17,825 bases of DNA from Candidatus Marinamargulisbacteria bacterium SCGC AG-343-D04 (lineage in GTDB: Bacteria; Margulisbacteria; Marinamargulisbacteria; GCA-2716485; GCA-002719695). Below are positions 1 to 7,205 of this stretch, one piece after another. How positions within the stretch are numbered: position 1 is the stretch's first letter; every line of letters begins with the position of its first letter. The stretch spans positions 1 to 17,825 of the forward strand of contig QFBQ01000034.1 of assembly GCA_003265885.1 (NCBI GenBank). Direction: 5' to 3'. The notes beneath the pieces were generated by a model. The model worked only from the letters and a program-made list of their open reading frames with translations. It was not told the origin of the DNA and searched no databases. The translations under genes and the position numbers were made by a program.

Positions 1-1353
1 GGGGCCTATTTAGAAGCAGATCTTAAGTATGCCAAACAAGAGTTAAACAGAGTTGTCGATTCAGTAGATGAAGATGATCAAAAAAAATCAGAGGCTTATT
101 TACAGCTATATCGTATGTGTGAATCAGAGATGTTTGAAGAAGAGATGGGAAATGACGAATCGGGGTTTGAAAAATGGAGATTATGTAGAGAGTCAGCAGA
201 AAAAGGACATAGAGAAGCCCAGTTTTTACTCTATAAAAATAGGTTTAAAAATGGCATTTGGAAAAATGAAAAAGAATGCGAAACATGGCTTTTCAAAGCA
301 GCCAAACAAGGGCATGAAGGTGCGATGGCGGAGATACAAAGTAAGCCTAAACTTTTTGAAAAATTAGAAAAAGAAGGAGAAGAAGAGAGTGCTAATGCTG
401 AATTGCTTTTTCAACTAGGAAGTATATGTTTTGAAAAAGGGAGCATCGACGATTTATTCAAAGCGTCAGAATTGTTAGATAAAGCTGGGTTCAAGAATCA
501 TCGATTGGCTCAGAGTAAATGTGTTGAGGCCTGGGGCAGACTGGAAGAAGAAATATCTAGTAAATCTGCAGGAGAACAGAGTAAATATGTTGATTTGTTG
601 GGGAAATTGTATAAAAAACATAATGAGCAGTTTTGTGGCTATTCTGACAAACCTCAAGTAGTCAGAGCCGATCTTGTAGACGGAGAAAATCTTGTACGTG
701 CTAAACGTGCGATATCGGAAGTCAAGAAGGTAGATCCTAAAAGAGCTGCAGAGATGTTCTTGGACATTATGCAGAGGTATGAAATAAGACAAAATAAAGA
801 AGAGGCAGAGATACTTGCACTTGGTGCAGTGGATCTATTGTTAGACAGCGATCCAAAGATAACTCCTTTTCATTATAAATGTTTAAAAGGTGTTATAGAG
901 TTATCACAAGATAAAGATTTAATAGAAAAATTTGGGAAGCTTTGTATTCAGTTAGACATGCTTGGGGATGCGAGTTTTAACTTATCCCGTGCATTGTTAG
1001 ACGATATTGCTAAATGTACGGACTCAACAACACTTGATGACGTGAAAAAAGGGGAAGTTTATACGTTAATACAGAGTATCAAAAGAAAAGTTCCCGAAGT
1101 TCTAGCTAAGAAGCTTGTAGGAGAGATTCTGGATAAAGCAATGATCCGTATTGAAACTAAATCTGGAAAAAAGAATTTGTCAGAAAGAAAGAGAAAGAAA
1201 TCATTACAAGGCCTAGATTCCAAAATTGATTATCCATTTAATATTACTTGTATTCAAACAGCTTTGCAGATAAAAAAAGAAGAGTTCAGTAGGGAAAAAA
1301 TAATGAAAGTAAGAAAAAAATTAAGGAATTCAATTAGAATTTTAGCCAAATAA
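1..1353 (+). CDS. Sel1-repeat (TPR-like) protein, 5' end outside the window
   Basis: The frame is open from base 1 to the TAA at 1351-1353, so this is the 3' part (about 450 codons) of a longer gene. The first Met inside the window is at 115, but coding sequence without a stop precedes it, so 115 is not the real start. Codons about 55-105 carry two degenerate Sel1/TPR-like units, recognisable by phrases such as ESAEKGHREAQ and KAAKQGHEGAM (alanine and small residues at the helix-packing positions). The rest is helical, charged and Lys/Glu-rich, with a very basic C-terminus (RKRKKS). Sel1 repeats are protein-interaction scaffolds; the partner cannot be inferred. It lies upstream of and co-directional with another Sel1-type gene at 1793, but shows little obvious sequence identity with it. 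The last 20 bases overlap a minus-strand menA 3' remnant. Confidence 0.75.
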   Translation, partial: GAYLEADLKYAKQELNRVVDSVDEDDQKKSEAYLQLYRMCESEMFEEEMGNDESGFEKWRLCRESAEKGHREAQFLLYKNRFKNGIWKNEKECETWLFKAAKQGHEGAMAEIQSKPKLFEKLEKEGEEESANAELLFQLGSICFEKGSIDDLFKASELLDKAGFKNHRLAQSKCVEAWGRLEEEISSKSAGEQSKYVDLLGKLYKKHNEQFCGYSDKPQVVRADLVDGENLVRAKRAISEVKKVDPKRAAEMFLDIMQRYEIRQNKEEAEILALGAVDLLLDSDPKITPFHYKCLKGVIELSQDKDLIEKFGKLCIQLDMLGDASFNLSRALLDDIAKCTDSTTLDDVKKGEVYTLIQSIKRKVPEVLAKKLVGEILDKAMIRIETKSGKKNLSERKRKKSLQGLDSKIDYPFNITCIQTALQIKKEEFSREKIMKVRKKLRNSIRILAK

Positions 1354-1531
1354 GTAAGAAAAAATATAATATAGCGGGAAATAAAAGTAAAAGAGAGGCG
1401 GTTTTTTCGAGTTGCCATTGCCAGCTTTTTCTATACACAGTCGTTGTCTGAGTGAGAAAATCCAGATAAATATAGTCATAATTCTTATGCTGAGTCATAC
1501 ATCTATGTTTAAAACAGAAAATCATTCGCAT
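1334..1531 (-). pseudogene. Diverged duplicate of the menA 3' end (remnant)
   Basis: On the minus strand this stretch encodes the sequence VYRKS-WQWQLEKTASLL followed by a hydrophobic tail. The C-terminus of the complete MenA at 3513-4370 reads VYAGKN-WQWQLEKTASLL plus a hydrophobic tail. At DNA level, 1389-1424 is identical to 3556-3591 (36 of 36), and similarity continues out to about 1370 and 3537 with a few mismatches. The two differ by an in-frame deletion of one codon (VYAGKNW versus VYRKSW). Beyond about 1470 the similarity fades and the upstream MenA domains are absent, so this cannot be a functional prenyltransferase. It lies just after the first Sel1 gene, exactly as real menA lies just after the second, which suggests a tandem duplication. 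A short expressed peptide is not excluded but has no support. Confidence 0.7.
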
Positions 1532-1592
1532 AACATTGTTATTCAGGCCGTAAATAATTCTCGATTAATGTTATGCAAAGATGATTTTTTTT
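1519..1592 (+). terminator. Long imperfect hairpin followed by a T8 run; possible terminator of the first Sel1 gene
   Basis: The arms GCATAACATT (1528-1537) and AATGTTATGC (1567-1576) are perfect reverse complements. They are extended outward by AAATCAT (1519-1525) against ATGATTT (1581-1587) across a small internal loop of 2 versus 4 bases. The loop is 29 bases. A run of eight T begins inside the right arm (1585-1592), as expected for intrinsic termination on the plus strand. The distance from the Sel1 stop (about 170 bases) and the long loop are unusual for a terminator. The ends of a small mobile element or a structured RNA are alternatives. Confidence 0.5.
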
Positions 1593-1780
1593 ATATCGTT
1601 TACGTATATATGTTTGTGTTTTTAATAAAATATTAATATTATTTTTTATTTTGTTGTTTTATATGTGTATATGTTTAGATATATGAAATTTTTTTTGAAA
1701 AAAATACGATAACTATTACAGGAGACATGTTTCGTTTCGGTAAAAAAATGTAATAGTTTAAAATAAACAAAATAAAAAAT

Positions 1781-1786
1781 AGGGAG
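1781..1786 (+). promoter_or_regulatory. Ribosome binding site of the second Sel1 gene
   Basis: AGGGAG lies six bases before the ATG at 1793. It supports that start and shows that the anti-Shine-Dalgarno interaction is used in this genome. Confidence 0.7.
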
Positions 1787-1792
1787 AAAAAA

Positions 1793-3511
1793 ATGTCTAA
1801 TAATTCAATAGGTGGACCTGCAAAATCTAGACCAAGCACAGCTCCAACACGGAAAGGACCAAGTCGTATGAGCACTGTGCGTAAACCCCCAGCTTACGTG
1901 GATACCAGAGTCTTTGATAGAGACTTAGAAGGGGTAAAAGAATTAAGAAGTACACTTAGTGCAAAATTAGAAGAATTAGAAGAATTAGTAAAAGATATTA
2001 CAAAACGCGGAGGTTTACAATTGTCCACAGAGTATCCAGCAGTGGATTTCATAAAGAAGCGTTTTGTTGAATTTATTAGATTTAGTGACACCCACGAGGC
2101 TCCGGTACAAAAATGCTTAGCAATAAATAAAATGAAAGAGGTAGCTGCCAAGATATGGAGAAATCCACCTACTGATGATCTCAAAGGCATAGCTGTTGAA
2201 TTTTTTGAATTATCTGCGAATGCAGGGGATAGTTACTCACAAATTTTTATGGGTGATGTACTTGTTGGGAACAAAGATTTCAATAAAGCTAGGAAATATT
2301 ATGCCTTAGCTGCGGAGCAAGGAGATGCAAAGGCGCAAAATAAACTGGGGATATGTTATTACAATGGGGATGGTGTAGCATCAAATAAGGAGACAGCGGT
2401 GGATTGGTATAGAAAATCTTCTAATCAAGGCCATGTATACGCAAAATTTAATCTGGCACGGATGTATGAAAGAGGAGAAGGGCTAGATCAAGATTTAAAT
2501 GAAGCAGTTAGATTATATGTAGAGTCTGCTAGTTGTGGCGATCGGTCAGTGGATGCTTTATGCTCTATGTCGAAAAGTGCAGTTACAGGTGAAAAGGTGC
2601 TAGAAATAATGTCAGGTTTTGTAGCAGCTAGAAATATAACCATGGTTGATACAATAGAAAGAATGCTGAAAAAAGAATTAAATAAAGATGTATTAGGTAT
2701 ATTAGAAAACGAATATGAAAAAGAAGCACTTTGTCCAGACTTTAAACGTACGTTGAAGACAAGTCTTAGAAACGTTTATAGATGTAATATAGACAGAGCT
2801 CGATCACCAGAAGAAAAAAACAGGTGGGAAGAAAAGTTTGCGAATGTAGCTGATAAATTGACTTTAGAACAATTGAGTCAAAAATATTTTAAAACAAAGA
2901 AATATGAAAAAGCATATAACTACTGTCTTAGAGCTCTTTTGAAGAGGTCTGCTGATCTAAATTCATATACAACTGAACTCTTACCAAAGGTTAAAGGAAT
3001 CAAAGGGAGTCAAGAAAATTTAGAGCTCTATCTAAAGTTAAAACAACAAGAAAAGAAAGAAGTTGAAGAAAAAATAACACATGGAAAGAATAACGGTAAT
3101 TTTAAAGACTATCCAGGAATGTATGTTCGAACAGATCTCTGTCCACAAGACGAAACAGGACGTCTTTATCCAACAAGTCCTGAAGTTAAACATATGACTG
3201 AAGTACAAAAACGTATTGTCAAACAAATTGACAAAGCAGAAAAAGCGTTGGAAAAATTAAAACCCTCGACAGAAGAAGTAAGGAGAAGAGAGGAAACGAG
3301 TCGCTATGAGGATAGATTGCCTTTAATGAGTACTCGCCTTACTTCAATAGGTGACACCATCGATGCTCCACCTTTAAGCGGTTTTCTCAATTTGCCAGCT
3401 ATTAACCGTAACGGGACGAAGTCAGAACCGGATGCGGCAGAACCTCAAAATCCATCTTTCTGTACACTTTCCAGTTTACCAGGTATTGGAAAACCTAATA
3501 CGAAAATCTGA
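1793..3511 (+). CDS. Sel1-repeat protein with a Ser/Pro/Arg-rich N-terminus
   Basis: A protein of 572 residues. Residues 1-35 are low-complexity and rich in Ser, Pro, Thr and Arg, with no signal peptide. A helical region follows (about 40-130, including an EELEEL coiled-coil-like stretch). Three to four Sel1 repeats lie at about 135-260, the clearest being GDAKAQNKLGICYYNGDGV and GHVYAKFNLARMYERGEG. The remainder is mostly helical and charged, and the last 60 residues are again Ser/Thr/Pro-rich. Sel1 domains mediate protein-protein contacts; the partner and process are unknown. The start has a good Shine-Dalgarno. The stop (3509-3511) is one base from the convergent menA stop (3513-3515). The first 20 or so residues resemble in composition those of the unknown gene at 11333, which may mean a shared targeting signal, but this is only compositional. 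Confidence 0.85.
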   Translation: MSNNSIGGPAKSRPSTAPTRKGPSRMSTVRKPPAYVDTRVFDRDLEGVKELRSTLSAKLEELEELVKDITKRGGLQLSTEYPAVDFIKKRFVEFIRFSDTHEAPVQKCLAINKMKEVAAKIWRNPPTDDLKGIAVEFFELSANAGDSYSQIFMGDVLVGNKDFNKARKYYALAAEQGDAKAQNKLGICYYNGDGVASNKETAVDWYRKSSNQGHVYAKFNLARMYERGEGLDQDLNEAVRLYVESASCGDRSVDALCSMSKSAVTGEKVLEIMSGFVAARNITMVDTIERMLKKELNKDVLGILENEYEKEALCPDFKRTLKTSLRNVYRCNIDRARSPEEKNRWEEKFANVADKLTLEQLSQKYFKTKKYEKAYNYCLRALLKRSADLNSYTTELLPKVKGIKGSQENLELYLKLKQQEKKEVEEKITHGKNNGNFKDYPGMYVRTDLCPQDETGRLYPTSPEVKHMTEVQKRIVKQIDKAEKALEKLKPSTEEVRRREETSRYEDRLPLMSTRLTSIGDTIDAPPLSGFLNLPAINRNGTKSEPDAAEPQNPSFCTLSSLPGIGKPNTKI

Positions 3512-3512
3512 A

Positions 3513-4370
3513 TTAAAGAAACAAAAAGAGAAACAGTATAGCGGGAAAGAAAAACAAAAGAGAGGCGGTTTTTTCGAGTTGCCATTGCCAGTTTTTTCCC
3601 GCATACACGCCTCGTACGAGTACGAGCATCCAGAAAAAAAGAGCGATAATGCCTATGTTACACCATAGCATTCCCCAACAAAGCCAGAACAGTATTCCCC
3701 AAGATGTCAGTAAACAGATGCTATACTCCAATCGTCCAAAAGTCGTTCCCAAAAGTACTATCAACGTACGTTTGTTGGCTTTTTTATCTTCCTGATAATC
3801 TCTAAGATTATTCACGGCGAGTAAGGCCGTAGATAAGCATCCCATTCCGGCACCTAAGACAAGGACGTCTGCTGATAGGCTTAAGGTCTGAATATAGTAA
3901 GATCCTCCTACAGCGACAGGTCCAAAAAAAAGAAAGGCCATAATATCTCCTAAGCCCAAATAGGCTAGAGGTCGTTTCCCTGCGGTATAAAAATATCCCC
4001 CTAATATGCTTAATATCCCTACGAATAAAATCCATAAGTCTGATCTGTATACAAGATATAGCCCGATCAAGAAAGCGATGAAGAACGATAGAAATGTTGC
4101 TCGTTTCATAGCATTTACAGAAATGAATCCTTGCTGGACCATCCGAGGAGGTCCTTTTCTAGAAGTTTTATCGGCACCTTTTAAGAAGTCTAGATAATCA
4201 TTTGCTAAGTTTGTACCAATTTGAAGAAGTACGGCACACAGACCGGTAATAATAGCGAGATCCCAGGAGAAAAGATTTGTCTGGGATGCCATGGCAACGC
4301 CAATAAAAACGGGGCCTATACTGGCACTTAAGGTTTTGGGGCGGGTAGCAAAAATCCAGTATTTAATCAT
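3513..4370 (-). CDS. menA: 1,4-dihydroxy-2-naphthoate polyprenyltransferase (MenA, UbiA superfamily)
   Basis: An integral membrane enzyme that attaches the polyprenyl chain to 1,4-dihydroxy-2-naphthoate in menaquinone synthesis. Both Asp-rich motifs for Mg-diphosphate binding are visible: NDYLDFLKGADK (residues about 57-68 of a 285-residue protein) followed by RKGPPRMVQQG, and NNLRDYQEDKKANKRTL (about 187-203), the latter typical of MenA. Eight or so hydrophobic segments fit the family fold. I chose the Met at 4368-4370 (MIKYWIFATRPKTLSAS), which matches the usual MenA N-terminus. The frame is open up to 4442, but that would add 24 residues overlapping ribF. With this start the gene overlaps the ribF end by eight bases, suggesting translational coupling. 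It is last in the nusA operon. Its last 60 or so bases of coding sequence are duplicated near 1400. No terminator is seen beyond the stop. Confidence 0.9.
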   Translation of the reverse strand: MIKYWIFATRPKTLSASIGPVFIGVAMASQTNLFSWDLAIITGLCAVLLQIGTNLANDYLDFLKGADKTSRKGPPRMVQQGFISVNAMKRATFLSFFIAFLIGLYLVYRSDLWILFVGILSILGGYFYTAGKRPLAYLGLGDIMAFLFFGPVAVGGSYYIQTLSLSADVLVLGAGMGCLSTALLAVNNLRDYQEDKKANKRTLIVLLGTTFGRLEYSICLLTSWGILFWLCWGMLWCNIGIIALFFWMLVLVRGVYAGKNWQWQLEKTASLLFFFPAILFLFLFL

Positions 4371-5238
4371 GAAAGTGAGTGCGTATATCGGTTTTGATTT
4401 GATTGATAAGATCTCTGGGAGATTCGAAAGACATTTCTCCACGAATGAATGAATACAGATTCAGTTGAATATCCTGGCCATAGAGATTTCCATCCCACTC
4501 TAAAATATGGGCTTCAATAGTTTTAGTGGAAGGTGAAAAAGTGGGTTTAGTTCCAATGTAGACTATAGTTGGTAGGGCCGTATTATTGAGTAGAATATCT
4601 GCTTTATATACACCATGTTGAGGGATATACTTTCGGTCTGGAACATCAATGTTTATAGTAGGAAAGCCTAGCGATTTTCCTCTACCATCTCCTTTAACAA
4701 CTCGGCCATGAATGAGATAAGGATGCCCTAACAGATCGATTGCATCGTCAAAATGGCCTTCATCTAATAGTTTTCGGATCGCACCACTACGCACTGTTTT
4801 TCCTCGATGAGTAATTTCAGGACTCGCAGAAACGTGAATACCATGTTGTGCTCCCCACCGGGTTAAGAGAGCGACATCTCCAGCTTGTTTCGCTCCAAAA
4901 CGATAGTCATGGCCACAGTAGATATGTTTAGGAGAAAATCGATCTAAGATGATCTTGTTTAAAAAATCCAAAGGATCCATGCCTGCAATATCTGGGGTAA
5001 AGTTTAAGACAATAGTAGAGGGGAATAGCTGACGTAGTTCAGAAATAGTGCTGAGGTACTGTAGGTCAGAATGTTTTTTAAGGACAATTTCTGGGTGAGG
5101 GTGGCAGGTTAAGAGCGCATTCGCATTTTTTGTAATCAGCTGATGAGCACGATGAAACCCGTCATAAATACCTAGAGCTAGTGAATCGATTGTGTCTGGA
5201 AGAGAGGGTGGAATATCAAGCGTTACGGGATAAGTCAT
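4363..5238 (-). CDS. ribF: Bifunctional riboflavin kinase / FAD synthetase (RibF)
   Basis: Makes FMN from riboflavin and then FAD, in the cytoplasm. The N-terminal adenylyltransferase half shows GIYDGFHRAH (residues 23-32, a variant of the GxFDGxHxGH nucleotide motif), HPHPE near 46-50, YCGHDYRFG (107-115) and RSGAIR (150-155, a variant of the usual SSTxIR). The C-terminal kinase half shows GRVVKGDGRGKSLGFPTINI (178-197), GTKPTF (229-234) and the EAHILEW segment with the expected catalytic Glu at about 242. Length (291) is slightly short of the usual 305-315 because the N-terminus is trimmed. The ATG at 5236-5238 lies inside the end of truB (23-base overlap), and the 3' end overlaps menA by eight bases. 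The motif variants do not remove the catalytic residues I can recognise. Confidence 0.93.
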   Translation of the reverse strand: MTYPVTLDIPPSLPDTIDSLALGIYDGFHRAHQLITKNANALLTCHPHPEIVLKKHSDLQYLSTISELRQLFPSTIVLNFTPDIAGMDPLDFLNKIILDRFSPKHIYCGHDYRFGAKQAGDVALLTRWGAQHGIHVSASPEITHRGKTVRSGAIRKLLDEGHFDDAIDLLGHPYLIHGRVVKGDGRGKSLGFPTINIDVPDRKYIPQHGVYKADILLNNTALPTIVYIGTKPTFSPSTKTIEAHILEWDGNLYGQDIQLNLYSFIRGEMSFESPRDLINQIKTDIRTHFHD

Positions 5239-5932
5239 GATGAAATAACGTAGATATATTATCTCTAGACAACGATTTTAGGTCAACAGCATCATCCAAT
5301 GTATAGGCTCCAATGGCAGAGCGACAAAGCTGAGAAGTAAAGGCAAGGGTATTGAGTTTTGTGGCGATATCTCTTCCTAATGCACGAACATATGTCCCTT
5401 TAGAGCAATGAGCCGAGATTCGTGCTTTTTTGGGAGTGGAATCCGAAAAATCTAGAAGTTTGATAGCGTGAATGGTGATGGTGGAGGGTTCAATAGTGAC
5501 CGTTTCTCCAGACCTGGCGTAAGCATAAGCACGTTTTCCGTTAATTTTTTTAGCAGAAAACTGAGGAGGTATTTGGTCTTGTTGCCCTACAAATTCACTT
5601 AAAATAGAATGAAGACTAGATTCTGTTACATCTGTAGTAGGCAAGGAGTTAGTGACAGTCCCTTCGCAATCAAGCGTGTCTGTTTCATCTCCAAACGTAA
5701 GCTCAAAGTCATAGGTTTTGGACCAGGCCATTAAGCGAGACAGTTGCTTAGTGTATGGTTTTCCTATCGCAATAATAAGCAATCCTGTTGCAAAAGGATC
5801 TAGAGTCCCCGAGTGTCCGATTTTAATGGAATTTCCCAGCATTTTTTTGATATAGCGAATGGCATCATAAGAGGTGAAGTCTGCAGGTTTATTAACGAGT
5901 AAAAATCCTTCAGGCTTCATGATCAAGCTCAT
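5216..5932 (-). CDS. truB: tRNA pseudouridine-55 synthase (TruB)
   Basis: Converts U55 of the tRNA T-loop to pseudouridine. GHSGTLDPFATGLL (residues 39-52) carries the catalytic Asp45. The N-terminal GFLLVNKPADFTSYDA, the SKTYDFELTFG strand with its Tyr, and the KGTYVRALGRDI segment are all standard TruB. At 238 residues it lacks the C-terminal PUA-like extension of the E. coli enzyme, as many bacterial TruB proteins do. Two Met codons are possible, at 5932 (MSLIMKPEGF) and 5920 (MKPEGF); neither has a clear Shine-Dalgarno. The start overlaps the end of nrnA by 23 or 11 bases and the 3' end overlaps ribF, so translation is probably coupled along the operon. Confidence 0.95.
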   Translation of the reverse strand: MSLIMKPEGFLLVNKPADFTSYDAIRYIKKMLGNSIKIGHSGTLDPFATGLLIIAIGKPYTKQLSRLMAWSKTYDFELTFGDETDTLDCEGTVTNSLPTTDVTESSLHSILSEFVGQQDQIPPQFSAKKINGKRAYAYARSGETVTIEPSTITIHAIKLLDFSDSTPKKARISAHCSKGTYVRALGRDIATKLNTLAFTSQLCRSAIGAYTLDDAVDLKSLSRDNISTLFHHDLSRNA

Positions 5933-6869
5933 CTAGTGCGGCGAACAATTCTTTTTTAGCGGAATCAAGATCGGATTTAAATAAGATCCCGGCAGCTCTT
6001 TCATGACCACCACCGTCAAAACGGTGAGAAAGTTCGGAAACATTAACAATATGTTTCGATCGTAAATTAACTTTAACCAGCTTATTTTGAAGTTCTTGGA
6101 AGACGATAAAGCAATCGCAATCTTTGAGTTGTCGAATAAAGTCGATGACTTTTACTTTTCCTCGAGGGGCGTCTTTGGGGATGACGGTATAGGCATAATT
6201 TTTTTCTTCTACAACGACTAAGTTATCAATCGCTACTTTGATCAATTCAAAATCTACCGCTGTTTTATTTTCATCCATGGCCTGACATAGGGAATAGGTG
6301 TCGACACCTTTTTCCATGAGAGTCATGGCAGCTTTAAAGGTGTGTGCCTCAACATTAGAATAAGCAAAGCGCCCTGTATCAAAGCTTATAGCGGCATATA
6401 AACAAATTGCAATATCTTTGGTAATTTCCCATTGGAGCTGGGTAAAGATATAAAACAAGAGTTCCCCTACAGAAGAGACTTTTGTGGCGCAGTTAATATC
6501 TCCAAATGCGCAGTTATCAGGATGGTGATCTATGTTAACGAGCGTAAAAGGGTGTCGGGCATTTTTAATAAAGAGGTGTTTGTTGACACGGTCTAGAGCA
6601 GAGCAGTCGCATACGATACAAAGATCATAAAAGTAGTCGGGCTCTATAGTGGACGTTAAGAAATCGTTTGAGGGTAAGTAATGGAAGTCATTGATTTGTT
6701 CCCCGGGAATCCAAACTTGAACGATTTTTCCCTGAGCGTGTAAATGATGAGCTAGTGCAAGACAGGATCCTACAGAGTCTGTATCGGGGAAACGGTGCCC
6801 TGTAATAAGGACTTTTTTGCAGTTTTTTAGATGGGTATCAAGTTCTTGAATAATGGAGTTGTCTAACAT
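5910..6869 (-). CDS. nrnA: DHH/DHHA1 phosphoesterase, NrnA-type (oligoribonuclease / pAp phosphatase)
   Basis: NrnA-type enzymes degrade nano-RNAs and can dephosphorylate 3',5'-pAp using Mn. The metal ligands of the DHH domain are present: GHRFPDTDSVGS (residues 24-35), CDCS (87-90), the eponymous DHH with flanking IDHHPDN (113-119), and FDTGRFAYSN (163-172). The DHHA1 substrate-binding motif GGGHERAAG is at 286-294. Length (319) is typical. It begins two bases after the rbfA stop and overlaps truB, in the common bacterial order rbfA-nrnA-truB-ribF. Substrate preference between nano-RNA and pAp cannot be told from sequence. Confidence 0.92.
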   Translation of the reverse strand: MLDNSIIQELDTHLKNCKKVLITGHRFPDTDSVGSCLALAHHLHAQGKIVQVWIPGEQINDFHYLPSNDFLTSTIEPDYFYDLCIVCDCSALDRVNKHLFIKNARHPFTLVNIDHHPDNCAFGDINCATKVSSVGELLFYIFTQLQWEITKDIAICLYAAISFDTGRFAYSNVEAHTFKAAMTLMEKGVDTYSLCQAMDENKTAVDFELIKVAIDNLVVVEEKNYAYTVIPKDAPRGKVKVIDFIRQLKDCDCFIVFQELQNKLVKVNLRSKHIVNVSELSHRFDGGGHERAAGILFKSDLDSAKKELFAALDELDHEA

Positions 6870-6871
6870 GG

Positions 6872-7201
6872 TTATAGTTGATTAATTTTTTGAATAAGAT
6901 CTGACCCTTTTTCGAGAGAGTCGTCAAAGCGGAAATGTAGTTTGGGTAAGGCCATATATCTAATGAGTTTTGAGAGTTCTGCGTGTAGAAACTTAGTTGC
7001 AGAAGACAGACCTTTTTTAGTTCGTTCTTTATCTTCATCAGAGCCAATTTGGCTATAATAAACCCAAGCATGAGCGTTATCTTTAGAAATTTTGACATCA
7101 ACAATACTAATAAAACCAATACGTGAATCATTGATTTTCTGATGTAGTAGTCGAGATATTTCTGTTTTTAATAGCGATGAAATACGCTCTTGGCGGGACA
7201 T
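6872..7201 (-). CDS. rbfA: Ribosome-binding factor A (RbfA)
   Basis: A small KH-fold protein that binds the 30S subunit and helps mature the 5' end of 16S rRNA; important in the cold. The 109-residue product starts SRQERISSLLKTEISRLL after Met, and includes SRIGFISIVDVKISKDNAHAWVYYS, here described in parts because it is the conserved central strand-helix region, and ends with the LPKLHFRFDDSLEKG motif typical of the family. The frame is open upstream to 7318, but that stretch is inside infB and has no RbfA-like sequence, so I take the ATG at 7199-7201, four bases after the infB stop. It lies between infB and nrnA, the standard position. Confidence 0.92.
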   Translation of the reverse strand: MSRQERISSLLKTEISRLLHQKINDSRIGFISIVDVKISKDNAHAWVYYSQIGSDEDKERTKKGLSSATKFLHAELSKLIRYMALPKLHFRFDDSLEKGSDLIQKINQL

Positions 7202-7205
7202 ATGT

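Larger units (their letters stand above)
1354..1792. other. AT-rich intergenic region between two Sel1-type genes
   Basis: This gap of 439 bases holds the menA 3' remnant at its left end, a long inverted repeat with a T run at 1519-1592, and then very AT-rich DNA (about 1593-1792) that should contain the promoter of the next gene. I could not pick a convincing -35/-10 pair. A mini reading frame of eight codons (1727-1753, MFRFGKKM) follows an AGGAG only 2 bases upstream; I do not consider it established. No tRNA or other structured RNA gene is recognisable. Confidence 0.6.

Noticed and set aside
1727..1753. Eight-codon leader peptide (MFRFGKKM) upstream of the second Sel1 gene
   Set aside because: The AGGAG is only two bases from its ATG, too close for normal initiation, and nothing around it looks like an attenuator. 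AT-rich DNA produces such frames by chance.
1894..2190. Minus-strand open frame of 98 codons inside the second Sel1 gene
   Set aside because: It lies wholly within a well-supported gene on the other strand, has no ribosome binding site and no recognisable domain.
3808..4035. Second minus-strand frame inside menA
   Set aside because: It lies within the conserved MenA coding sequence, and its translation has no family resemblance.
6838..7131. Minus-strand open frame overlapping rbfA and the nrnA start
   Set aside because: It is an alternative frame of rbfA; the RbfA and NrnA frames explain the sequence.
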